NCBI RefSeq assembly: GCF_019774615.1
Contig: NZ_CP081496.1
Span: 1,550,001-1,614,000 of the forward strand
Direction of reading: 5' to 3'
Length of the DNA stretch: 64,000 nt
From: Streptomyces sp. BHT-5-2
GTDB taxonomy: Bacteria > Actinomycetota > Actinomycetes > Streptomycetales > Streptomycetaceae
Of the stretch, positions 57,074 to 64,000 are shown piece by piece; the stretch's first letter is position 1, and every line of letters begins with the position of its first letter. Made by a program: the position numbers and the translations under genes. A model generated the notes under the pieces. It ran no database searches and had not been told where the DNA came from. It saw only the letters and a list, made by a program, of their open reading frames with translations.

Positions 57074-58369
57074 TCAGCCCTCCAGCAGCGGCTGGGCCAC
57101 GTAGTCGCCGGAAGACGGGGCCGGCGGCACCGCGTACAGGCCGCTGGCCTCGTGGCGCAGGAACGGTGAGAGCGCGTCGCCGCGGTCCAGCTTCCGCTGG
57201 ATCTGGGTGAAGGCGCGCAGCGGGTCGGCCTGCCAGCAGACGAAGAGCAGCCCGGCGTCCGGGGCGCCGTCCTCGCGGAAGCCGTCGTGGAAGGAGAACG
57301 GGCGGCGCAGCATCGCCGCGCCCTGGTTGGCCTCCGGGGCGGCGATCCGGGCGTGCGCGTTGACGGGGATGACCGGGAGCCCGTCGGGGCCGGTGGCGTC
57401 CAGCTTCATCGGGGTGGTCTCGGTGCCGCCGGTCAACGGGGCGCCGTTGTCCTTGCGCCGGCCTATGACCCGCTCCTGCTCGGTCCGGGAGCGCTTCTCC
57501 CAGTCGTCCAGCAGCATCCGGATCCGGCGCACCACCGCGTAGGAGCCGCCGAGCATCCACTCCTGCTGTGTGTCCGCCCCGACGAAGATGCGGCGGTCGA
57601 AGTCCGACTCGGACGGCTTGGGGTTGTTGGTGCCGTCGACCTGGCCCATGAGGTTGCGGGCGGTCATCGGGTGCGCGGTGGCGCCCGGGGTGCGGTTGAA
57701 GCCGTTCATCTGCCAGCGCAGCCGGGCGGTGTCCGCCGCCTCCTTCTGGAGCGTGCGCAGCGCGTGGAAGGCGACCAGCGCGTCGTCGGCGCCGATCTGG
57801 ATCCACAGGTCGCCGTCGGAGCGCTTCGGGTCCAGGGCGTCGGCGGAGAAGTCCGGCAGCGGGTCGAGCTGGATCGGGCGGCGGGCGGTCAGGCCGGTCC
57901 GGTCGAAGAAGCTGTGGCCCAGGCCGAAGGTGACGGTCAGCGAGGAGGGACCGGCGTCCAGCGCCACGCCGGTGTCGGCGTCCGGGGTGCGCCCGGCCAT
58001 CAGCTCCTGGGCCGTCCGCGACCAGCGGCGCAGCAGCGCGGCGGCCTCCTTGCGGCCGGCGCCGGGCGCCAGGTCGAAGGCGATGAGGTGGCCGCTGGCC
58101 TGCAACGGCGTGGTGATGCCCGCCTGGTGCTTGGCGCCCGCCGTCCGGAACGCCACCTCGGTCGATCCGATCGTGCTCAGCGCCTCCGGGGCGTCGTCCT
58201 GCGCGGCCGAGGCGCCGAGGGCGCCGCCGGCGCCGCCGAGGACCAGCCCGGCGGCGCCGGCCGCGCCGACGGTCCCGAGGAGCCGGCGGCGGGAGAGTTC
58301 CAGGGTGGGGCCGTCCGCGGCGGGGTGCTCCTCCGGGGCCGCGGCCGTGGTGTCCAGCTGCTTGCTCAT
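57074..58369 (-). CDS. dtpA: Tat-secreted DyP-type peroxidase DtpA
   Basis: 431 aa. A twin-arginine signal (SRRRLLGTVGAAGAAG, about 27-42) precedes a DyP domain with the GQVDGTNNP signature (GxxDG motif; heme-iron-proximal residues) and a late His in FLRHEA. I recall this as DtpA (S. lividans SLI_4211/SCO3963), an extracytoplasmic heme peroxidase of the Sco copper-trafficking operon. TGATG overlap with the CopC-CopD gene stop. Last gene of the cluster. Confidence 0.92.
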   Translation of the reverse strand: MSKQLDTTAAAPEEHPAADGPTLELSRRRLLGTVGAAGAAGLVLGGAGGALGASAAQDDAPEALSTIGSTEVAFRTAGAKHQAGITTPLQASGHLIAFDLAPGAGRKEAAALLRRWSRTAQELMAGRTPDADTGVALDAGPSSLTVTFGLGHSFFDRTGLTARRPIQLDPLPDFSADALDPKRSDGDLWIQIGADDALVAFHALRTLQKEAADTARLRWQMNGFNRTPGATAHPMTARNLMGQVDGTNNPKPSESDFDRRIFVGADTQQEWMLGGSYAVVRRIRMLLDDWEKRSRTEQERVIGRRKDNGAPLTGGTETTPMKLDATGPDGLPVIPVNAHARIAAPEANQGAAMLRRPFSFHDGFREDGAPDAGLLFVCWQADPLRAFTQIQRKLDRGDALSPFLRHEASGLYAVPPAPSSGDYVAQPLLEG

Positions 58370-60429
58370 CAGTTGATTGTCACGTTCCTGGTCTCGGTCA
58401 CCTGGTCGAAGTCTGAGGTCCGGACGAGCAGTGCGAGCTGCCACCGCCCGGGGACCGGGAGTTGGACGCCGCTCGCGGTCCAGTGGCCGGTCCCGCTGTG
58501 GCGCAGCGTGACCGGGAGCGGCCCCAGCTTCTTCGCGTCGAGCGTGAAGGCGACCTTCACCTCGGGGATGTCGCGGGCCCTGCCCGACGGGTCGGCGATC
58601 CGCAGCCGCAGCTCGTTGCCGCCGCCGCTGTGCCCCGGGTCGAGGTCGAGGCGGGCGGTGCCCCTGCCGCCCGGGCCGCCGGTGTCGAACGGGACGGTCA
58701 GTACCCGCGGCTGGTTGGCGTCGGTGGCCCGCCCGGCGGTGGTGGCCCTGACGGCCTCCTCGGTGCGGGCCGGTTCGGTGGTGGTCAGCGCGGTGGTCAC
58801 CGCGAGCAGCACCACCGCGATGCCGGCCTCGGCCAGGACGGACCGCCGCAGCCCCAGCCGCACCGGGTCGGCGTCCCGGACCCGCTTCTTCCGGGCGGTG
58901 GCCAACGCGGCCTGCTGACGGGCCAGTTGGGCGGCGCGGGTGGGGTTGGTGGGAGTGGAGTCGGTTTCGGAGGCGGAGGTGGTGGCGAGGGCGGGCTCGG
59001 GGGTGTTGGGATCCGCCGGATCCCGGTCGGCGTCCTGTTCGGTGCTCTGTTCGGTGTCCTGCTCCGTGTCCCGGTCCGGTGCGTCTTCGTGCTCCGTCCG
59101 CGGTTCCGTCCCCTCCCGCTCCGTACGGGCCGCTGTTTCGTCGGTGGCCGTCAGCCGGCCCGTCCACCGGCGGGAGAGGCCCGCGACGGCCACCATGACC
59201 AGCACCAGGCCCACCTTGAGCAGCAGCAGCCACCCGTAGGTGGTGTCGGTCAGCGCGTGCCAGGAGCCGACCTGTCGCCAGGACTGGTACGTACCCGTCG
59301 CGACCAGGACCAGGACGGAGCCGAAGGCGATCCGGGAGAAGCGGCGGACGGCGGCCCGTTCGACCGCCGGGCCCGAGTAGAGGGACACCAGCAGCGCCGC
59401 GAGCCCGCCGAGCCAGGCGGCGACCGCGAGCAGGTGCAGGACGTCGACGGGCATGGCGACGGCCGGCTGCAACCCGGTCGAGGCGTGCTCGGCGATCGCC
59501 CAGGTGGTGGCGAGCCCGGCGGCGACCACCACCCCGCCGGCGGCCAGTGCGAGCGTGAGGCTCCGGCGCCGCTTGACGGCCTCGGCGTTTCCGGGGCCCG
59601 CGTCCGCCGGTGCCGGGGCGTCCGCGGCGACCGCGGCGTGCGCCCGGGCGTACGCCCCGAAGAGCACCGCCACGAACAGCGCCGCCGCGGCGAGCAGCAG
59701 CAGCCGGCAGAGCAGCGCCGCCCCCGGCTTGGTCGACAGCACCTGCTGGAGCCCGCCGAGGTCGAGGACGTCGGCGAGCTTCCCGGAGCCGGTGTACGGG
59801 GTGCGCAGCAGCAGCATCGCCAGTGTGGCGCCGGTCAGCAGCGCCCAGCCGCGGACCACCAGCCGTTGCACGGACCGCACCCCGGCGGCGGCCGGCCGGC
59901 ACGCCAGCACGAACGCCGCGCCGCCCGCCAGCAGCACGAAGCCGGCGTAGGCGAGGTAGCGGGCGATCTCGTAGAGCGCGCCCACCAGGCCGCCGCCGGC
60001 CTGCTGTTGGGGGACGGCGGCGGTCGTCGTGGACGGCGACCCGATGGAGAAGGTGAAGGCACCGGACACCGGGTGGCTGTCCGCCGAGATCGCCTGCCAG
60101 GCGACGGTGTACGTCCCGTCGGCGAGCCCCGGCGGGAGCCCCGCCGCGTACTTGACGACGGTGCCGCTGCACAGGTCGCGCAGCTTGCCGCGGTCCACCC
60201 GCTTGCCGTGCGGGTCCAGGACGCGCAGTGAGTCGTCACCCATGGCCACGCCCTCGGAGAAGGTGAGCGCGACCTGTTCGGGCGCGTGCGCCACGACCGA
60301 GCCCGACGCGGGATCGCTGCCGGTCAGCGCGGCGTGCGCGCTGGCCGGGGCGATGCCCGCGGTCAGCGCGCCGAACAGCACGGCCAGGACGACCAGCAGC
60401 CGTCGCGGCCGGAAGCCGGTGAGGGCCAT
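58369..60429 (-). CDS. CopC-CopD fusion, copper-handling membrane protein
   Basis: 686 aa. Signal peptide ending ASA, then mature His (AHAALTGSDP) as in CopC with SADSHPVSG; eight helices follow (about 155-460), with a CopD-like part, then a long charged linker (Glu/Asp/Thr, about 460-520) and an extra C-terminal beta-rich domain (YtkA-like). It presumably moves copper across or at the membrane. ATG 60429 has AAGGGGAG upstream. Confidence 0.9.
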   Translation of the reverse strand: MALTGFRPRRLLVVLAVLFGALTAGIAPASAHAALTGSDPASGSVVAHAPEQVALTFSEGVAMGDDSLRVLDPHGKRVDRGKLRDLCSGTVVKYAAGLPPGLADGTYTVAWQAISADSHPVSGAFTFSIGSPSTTTAAVPQQQAGGGLVGALYEIARYLAYAGFVLLAGGAAFVLACRPAAAGVRSVQRLVVRGWALLTGATLAMLLLRTPYTGSGKLADVLDLGGLQQVLSTKPGAALLCRLLLLAAAALFVAVLFGAYARAHAAVAADAPAPADAGPGNAEAVKRRRSLTLALAAGGVVVAAGLATTWAIAEHASTGLQPAVAMPVDVLHLLAVAAWLGGLAALLVSLYSGPAVERAAVRRFSRIAFGSVLVLVATGTYQSWRQVGSWHALTDTTYGWLLLLKVGLVLVMVAVAGLSRRWTGRLTATDETAARTEREGTEPRTEHEDAPDRDTEQDTEQSTEQDADRDPADPNTPEPALATTSASETDSTPTNPTRAAQLARQQAALATARKKRVRDADPVRLGLRRSVLAEAGIAVVLLAVTTALTTTEPARTEEAVRATTAGRATDANQPRVLTVPFDTGGPGGRGTARLDLDPGHSGGGNELRLRIADPSGRARDIPEVKVAFTLDAKKLGPLPVTLRHSGTGHWTASGVQLPVPGRWQLALLVRTSDFDQVTETRNVTIN

Positions 60430-60528
60430 GGTGTGCGCTCCCCTTCCCGTTGGCATGAGGTGTCCGTTTCCTCCACCGGGCCCGTCGGGGCCCGTCATGT
60501 CATGGCGTCCGCGGTGCCGCGGCGGCCG

Positions 60529-61026
60529 TCACTTTCCCGGCCGGTAGTCGGCCGGCTTCACCGGGATGTCGACCTTCACCGGGTCGGCGGTGGCGAAGTG
60601 CAGTTCGACGGTGACCTTCTGGCCCGCGGTGGGCTTGTGGGTCAGGCCCATGAACATCAGGTGGTTGCCGCCGGCGCTGAGCTTGAGTTCGCCGTTGGCG
60701 GGCACCGGCAGGGAGTCGACCTGCTCCATCTTGTTGCCGGTGGTCTTGTGGATGGAGATGTCCTTGGACAGCTCGCTGGTGACCGAGGTCAGCTTGTCGG
60801 CGGTGCCGCCGCTGTTCTTGACCACGAAGTAGGCGCCGGCCATGCCGTCGGTGATCGGCTGCGGCATGTAGGCGTCGCTCACGGAGAGCTGGGGCTTGCC
60901 GTCCCCGCCGCCGCAGCCCGCCAGGGTGAGGCCGGCGGCGACGGCGAGCGCGGAGCCGACGGCTATTCGGCGGCTGACGGGGGTGAGCGTGGTGAGCGGG
61001 GTGCGGGGGGTGGTGCGGCGGGTCAC
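60529..61026 (-). CDS. PCuAC-type extracytoplasmic copper chaperone (ECuC)
   Basis: 165 aa lipoprotein: signal peptide with lipobox LAGC (about 36-39), then a PCuAC domain with the Met/His Cu(I) pattern (HKTTGNKMEQ ... GGNHLMFMGL). I recall ECuC of S. lividans, which passes Cu(I) to Sco. GTG 61026 overlaps the sco stop. Confidence 0.9.
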   Translation of the reverse strand: MTRRTTPRTPLTTLTPVSRRIAVGSALAVAAGLTLAGCGGGDGKPQLSVSDAYMPQPITDGMAGAYFVVKNSGGTADKLTSVTSELSKDISIHKTTGNKMEQVDSLPVPANGELKLSAGGNHLMFMGLTHKPTAGQKVTVELHFATADPVKVDIPVKPADYRPGK

Positions 61027-61673
61027 GGGTTCTGTCCCTTGGTGATCTTCGGAAGTGCGGTGGTGTAGTTGTCTGCGGTGGCCTCCTGCAGCCCCATCCA
61101 ATGGATCTTGTCGTCCTTGGGGGAGCTGAGCAGGACCTGGGCGCCGTGGGTGGAGACCACGTCGCCGTTCTTCTTCTTGACCGGCGCCTCGATGCCGATG
61201 TTGACGCTGCGGGCGGCCTGCTGGATCTTCTTGAACGGGCCGGTGAGCCCGATGAAGTCCTTGTTGATGCCGCCGAGCCACTTCTTGAGCTGGGCCGGGG
61301 TGTCGCGCTCGGGGTCGGAGGTCACGAAGACCACCCGCAGATCGCTGCGTTCGGCCGCCGGCAGCTGCTTCACCGCCACCGCGATGTTGGCCATCGTGGT
61401 GGGGCAGACGTCCGGGCAGTTGGTGTAGCCGAAGTAGATCAGGGTCGGGTGGCCCTTGGTCTTCTCCAGCAGGTCGTAGGACTTGCCGTCGGTGTCGGTC
61501 AGCGTGAGGTCCGGCTTCTCCATCGGGCTGTCGAGGGTGACGATCGGCTTGGCCGCCGTCCCGCCGGAGACCACGGCGGCGGGCTGGTCGCCGCCACTGT
61601 CGCAGGCGGTCAGGGTGAGGCCGAGCGCGGCTGCCGCCCCCAGGGCGGATACCAGCAGTTTCCTTCTGTGCAT
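61023..61673 (-). CDS. sco: SCO1/SenC family copper chaperone
   Basis: 216 aa lipoprotein: signal MHRRKLLVSALG and lipobox LTAC, followed by the thioredoxin fold with CPDVCP (CxxxC copper ligands) and a His in THGAQVLL. Sco delivers copper to CuA of cytochrome oxidase and, in S. lividans, supports GlxA maturation. ATG 61673. Overlaps ECuC start. Confidence 0.94.
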   Translation of the reverse strand: MHRRKLLVSALGAAAALGLTLTACDSGGDQPAAVVSGGTAAKPIVTLDSPMEKPDLTLTDTDGKSYDLLEKTKGHPTLIYFGYTNCPDVCPTTMANIAVAVKQLPAAERSDLRVVFVTSDPERDTPAQLKKWLGGINKDFIGLTGPFKKIQQAARSVNIGIEAPVKKKNGDVVSTHGAQVLLSSPKDDKIHWMGLQEATADNYTTALPKITKGQNP

Positions 61674-61837
61674 GGGTGTGTCCCGGTCTTTCCGTGGCGC
61701 GGGGCCGATGGGTGTACGGGGTTCGGGGTGTTCGTCGGGGCGCCCGTGGCGGGCGCCGGTCGGGAGGGTCGTACCGGGGCGTGCCTGGCCGGCGCGTGGG
61801 GTGCGCCGGTCCGACCGCGTCCGGTGGCGGGGCGAGG

Positions 61838-62641
61838 TCAGGTGTTGCGGCGCCGGCCGGCCAGCACGCCGAAGGCGACGCCGGCGATGCCGACGACGAT
61901 CCCGACGACGCCCAGCACCCGCGCGGTGGTGTCGCTGGTGGCCGGCGCGGCGGCCGCGGTGTCGCCCCGGGCGCCGTTCTTGCCGTCGGACGCGTCGCCG
62001 GTGCCCTGGGCGCCGGCCGCGGTCAGCTTGAGCACCGGCGCCGGGTTCTCCGGCTCCGGGCCGCCGGGCTTGGCCGGCTCGATCCAGCGCACGACCTGGT
62101 CGTCGGAGTACGTCTGGAGGGCCTTGAAGACCAGCTGGTCGGTGTCGCTGGGGAGCTGGCCGACGGAGAGCGGGAACTGCTGGAACTGGCCGGGCGCTAT
62201 GCCCTTGTCCTCCGCGGTCCAGGTGATCTTCGAGGGGGCCTCGTTGATCTTCTCGCCCTCCATCTCCAGGGGCTTGGCGAGCTTGGACTTGGTGATGTCC
62301 ACCTTCCAGCCGGGCACCGGCTGCGGCATGACGGAGGCCAGCGGGTGGTCGGTCGGCAGGGAGACCTCGACCTTCACCGTCGAGGCGTTGTCGCGCTCGT
62401 TGGGCACCTTGATGTCGACGGTGGCGAAGCCGCCCTTGGGCGCGGTGCCCGGCTGCACGGTGACGTGCGCGAAGGCCGGGCCGGCCAGCAGCAGCACGCT
62501 GCCGGCCGCGATCCCGCCGACGACGGGGAGCCGGCGGACCAGCCGCCGCGCGGACGAGGAGGACGCCGAAGGCGCCGAGGACGCGGACGAAGGTGACGGT
62601 GCACCGACCGAAATCTCTGACATACCGGACTTCTTGGTCAT
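61838..62641 (-). CDS. YcnI/DUF1775 copper-binding membrane-anchored protein
   Basis: 267 aa. N-terminal signal with cleavage near GPAFA, leaving mature His (HVTVQPGTAPKGG) as expected for the YcnI copper site with its Trp; a C-terminal helix (about 240-260, VLGVVGIVVGIAGVAFG) and RRR tail anchor it. ATG 62641 with GTGGAG upstream. Part of the copper operon. Confidence 0.9.
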   Translation of the reverse strand: MTKKSGMSEISVGAPSPSSASSAPSASSSSARRLVRRLPVVGGIAAGSVLLLAGPAFAHVTVQPGTAPKGGFATVDIKVPNERDNASTVKVEVSLPTDHPLASVMPQPVPGWKVDITKSKLAKPLEMEGEKINEAPSKITWTAEDKGIAPGQFQQFPLSVGQLPSDTDQLVFKALQTYSDDQVVRWIEPAKPGGPEPENPAPVLKLTAAGAQGTGDASDGKNGARGDTAAAAPATSDTTARVLGVVGIVVGIAGVAFGVLAGRRRNT

Positions 62642-62785
62642 GGTGAAACGCTCCACTGGGAGACGGAAGGAGGGGGAATGGCTGCGGGGTGGGGTGGCGG
62701 TGTGGCCCTGGCCGGGCCCGCGCACGCTGCCGCCGCGCGCCGCCGTCCGTCCCCGTTCTGCTCCGGGAGCGTGCTGCGCGTGGTG

Positions 62786-63640
62786 TCAGACCGCGGTGGC
62801 CAGGAGGCCGAGCCGGCCGGCGACCGGCGGGCCGCGCCGTACGACGCTGTGGTGGAGCGCCGGATCCTGCGGGCCCGGCCTGTCCGCATGTGCCGCGGGG
62901 GCGCGCCGCGCCTTCTCCTGTGCCGCGCCGAGCGCCGTGAGCAGTACCCGCACCAGCGCGAGCGACCGGCGCACCGCGCCGACCAGCGCCCGTGCCGTGA
63001 GCTCGCGCGCCGCCGGGGCGGACAGCCGCACCAGCCGCCACAGGGCCGCCTCGCCGCGCCGCAGCAGCCACCCGAGGCCGACCGCGGCGAGCAGGTGCCC
63101 GAGCAACATGGGCAGCGACGGCGCCAGGCAGTGCGCCATCATCGGGGCGTCGGCACCGCTCATGGGGTGCCCGCCGGCGCCGACCAGCCCGGCGTTCCCG
63201 GCCAGGTCCGTGCCGCCGGGGCCGAGCAACTGCCGCGCGGTGCCGCCGTCGAGCCGGACGCCGTCCAGCCCGCACGTCAGGTGCCGGGCCAGCGCGACCG
63301 CCGCCTGGTCCGAGAGGCCGGAAGCCTGCGCGGACAGCACCGGCATCGGGTGCTGGCCCATCGCGAACAGCGTGTGCAGCGCCAGTTGGCCGACCGCCAG
63401 ACCGGCCGCAATACCGGGCAGCGAGCGCTCCCGGCCGGCCAGCGGGACCGCCACCGCGAACACCGCGACCGCGGCCAGCGCCAGCGTCCACAGCGGGATC
63501 GCGGCCCACGACGCGACCATGTGCCCGGCCGCGGACAGCATGACGCAGGCCGCGGTGAACACCGCGGCCCGGAGCAGCCGCAGATCGGCGGCCGCCCGCG
63601 CTGTGGGGACGGAGGGGGCAGTCATGGCGGCCGCCATCAT
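62786..63640 (-). CDS. Unidentified membrane protein with His/Met motifs
   Basis: 284 aa. About five membrane helices; loops and helices carry MGQHPMPVL, AGGHPMSGADAPMM and AHCLAPSLPMLLGH, residues able to bind Cu. First gene of the copper cluster, divergent from the RsbW-like gene. I do not know the family; copper transport or sensing is inferred from context and residues. ATG 63640 follows AGGGGGG; ATG 63625 is alternative. Confidence 0.7.
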   Translation of the reverse strand: MMAAAMTAPSVPTARAAADLRLLRAAVFTAACVMLSAAGHMVASWAAIPLWTLALAAVAVFAVAVPLAGRERSLPGIAAGLAVGQLALHTLFAMGQHPMPVLSAQASGLSDQAAVALARHLTCGLDGVRLDGGTARQLLGPGGTDLAGNAGLVGAGGHPMSGADAPMMAHCLAPSLPMLLGHLLAAVGLGWLLRRGEAALWRLVRLSAPAARELTARALVGAVRRSLALVRVLLTALGAAQEKARRAPAAHADRPGPQDPALHHSVVRRGPPVAGRLGLLATAV

Positions 63641-63894
63641 CCCACTGCCCCCCTTCGCCGCGTACGGCAGGGTTTCACCGGCTACGGTGCGGCCTGGTCA
63701 CGGGGGCGCCCACCAGGGGCGTCCGGAGTCCCGGGGCGGGCGCGCGGAGGCGTGCGGCCGGCACCTCGCCTACACCTGTGCGCTCACTTTCCGCATCCGC
63801 CGAATGAGCGGCATCACGTCCCGAGGATGCTTACCGACCTTGCGCCCCGGCAATACGTATCGGTATGTCGAGCCGTGGCCAGGAGGCAGGAGCG
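63641..63894 (+). other. Intergenic promoter region
   Basis: 254 bases between divergent genes, no gene seen. AT-rich patches near 63850-63870 (CAATACGTATCGGTATG) precede the next gene and AGGAGGCAGGAG lies before its start. No strong palindrome or copper box could be recognised by eye. Confidence 0.4.
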
Positions 63895-64000
63895 ATGAGC
63901 ATCTGGTGGACCCTCCATCTGCGGCGTGAGCCCGCGAGTGTGCCGCTCGCCCGGCGGTTGCTGCTGGGCGCGATGGAGACCGCCGGCGTCGACCCGGACA
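63895..64000 (+). CDS. 5' part of an RsbW-like ATP-binding protein (anti-sigma factor kinase family)
   Basis: The first 35 residues (MSIWWTLHLRREPASVPLARR, LLLGAMETAGVDPD) run off the right edge. The pattern is the start of the HATPase_c_2 proteins, annotated in Streptomyces as ATP-binding or anti-sigma-like regulators, of which SCO3969-like genes are recalled here. AGGAGG lies upstream. Partial, so catalytic residues are out of the window. Confidence 0.75.
   Translation, partial: MSIWWTLHLRREPASVPLARRLLLGAMETAGVDPD

Noticed and set aside
57074..60172. A 1032-codon open frame spanning the peroxidase and the CopC-CopD gene
   Set aside because: It is a shift of frame across two real genes. 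DtpA starts at 58369 with its Tat signal, and the part upstream is antisense-like Arg/Pro low complexity in the wrong frame of the CopC-CopD gene.
62786..63640. Calling the His/Met membrane protein a CopD homolog
   Set aside because: The helices and spacing do not match the CopD segment of the fusion at 58369-60429; only the residue types suggest copper.

Overview
This window is high-GC actinobacterial chromosome. Start codons are often GTG or TTG, codon third positions are very GC-rich, and the gene set (ssgR-ssgA, cydA-cydB-cydDC, DUF5326, an SAV_915-type protein) points to a Streptomyces or close relative. From memory, the order ptpA, ssgR, ssgA, thiC, hisC2, cydAB-cydDC, serS, pheA, dtpA, sco follows the S. 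coelicolor SCO3918-SCO3969 core region, on one side of oriC. Five perfect parS sites, one near-parS site and a DnaA-box cluster fit that position. No prophage or conjugative element was found; the only transposon trace is a truncated tnpB-like fragment at about 51.0-51.4 kb.

Layout. 1-8 kb: partial gene, Nudix hydrolase, LysR regulator, a cystathionine-lyase/ptpA/holin-like operon, cupin, DUF5326, then the sporulation pair ssgR-ssgA and a YibE/F membrane protein. 8-10 kb: TPP riboswitch and thiC; a parS palindrome lies inside the riboswitch. 10-16 kb: small secreted peptide, membrane protein, PPP phosphatase, LacI regulator, hisC2. 16-23 kb: cytochrome bd oxidase (cydA, cydB) and the fused CydDC exporter behind a Rex-type operator. 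22.7-29 kb: GAF sensor kinase, methyltransferase, HAD phosphatase, LLM oxidoreductase, htpX, pspAB. 29-32.4 kb: kptA, PadR regulator, and a membrane protein coupled to a carotenoid oxygenase. 32.5-38 kb: MerR regulator, a COG3687-type protein with a diiron-like ligand pattern, an epoxide hydrolase/SDR fusion and an M24 enzyme, which look like one uncharacterised oxidative pathway. 38-42 kb: two ATPase/permease pairs. 42-48.7 kb: MltG-like protein, MFS transporter with FadR regulator, VOC protein, and an SAV_915/lysA pair, with several short tandem repeats in the gaps. 48.9-53.3 kb: MerR and LysR regulators, tnpB remnant, double-AsnC regulator coupled to a rhomboid-like protease. 53-57 kb: HAD, serS, DnaA-box cluster, pheA. 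57-63.6 kb: extracytoplasmic copper-handling cluster (membrane protein, YcnI, Sco, PCuAC chaperone, CopC-CopD, DyP peroxidase). The window ends in a RsbW-like ATP-binding protein.

How it fits together. Most genes are housekeeping or developmental core genes, with many 1-4 nt stop/start overlaps that suggest translational coupling. The most notable features are the parS sites placed inside functional elements (a riboswitch arm and a start codon), the DnaA-box cluster between serS and pheA, and the 34-38 kb operon, whose order suggests oxygenation, epoxide hydrolysis and alcohol oxidation. All functions were read by eye from motifs; no database search was run.
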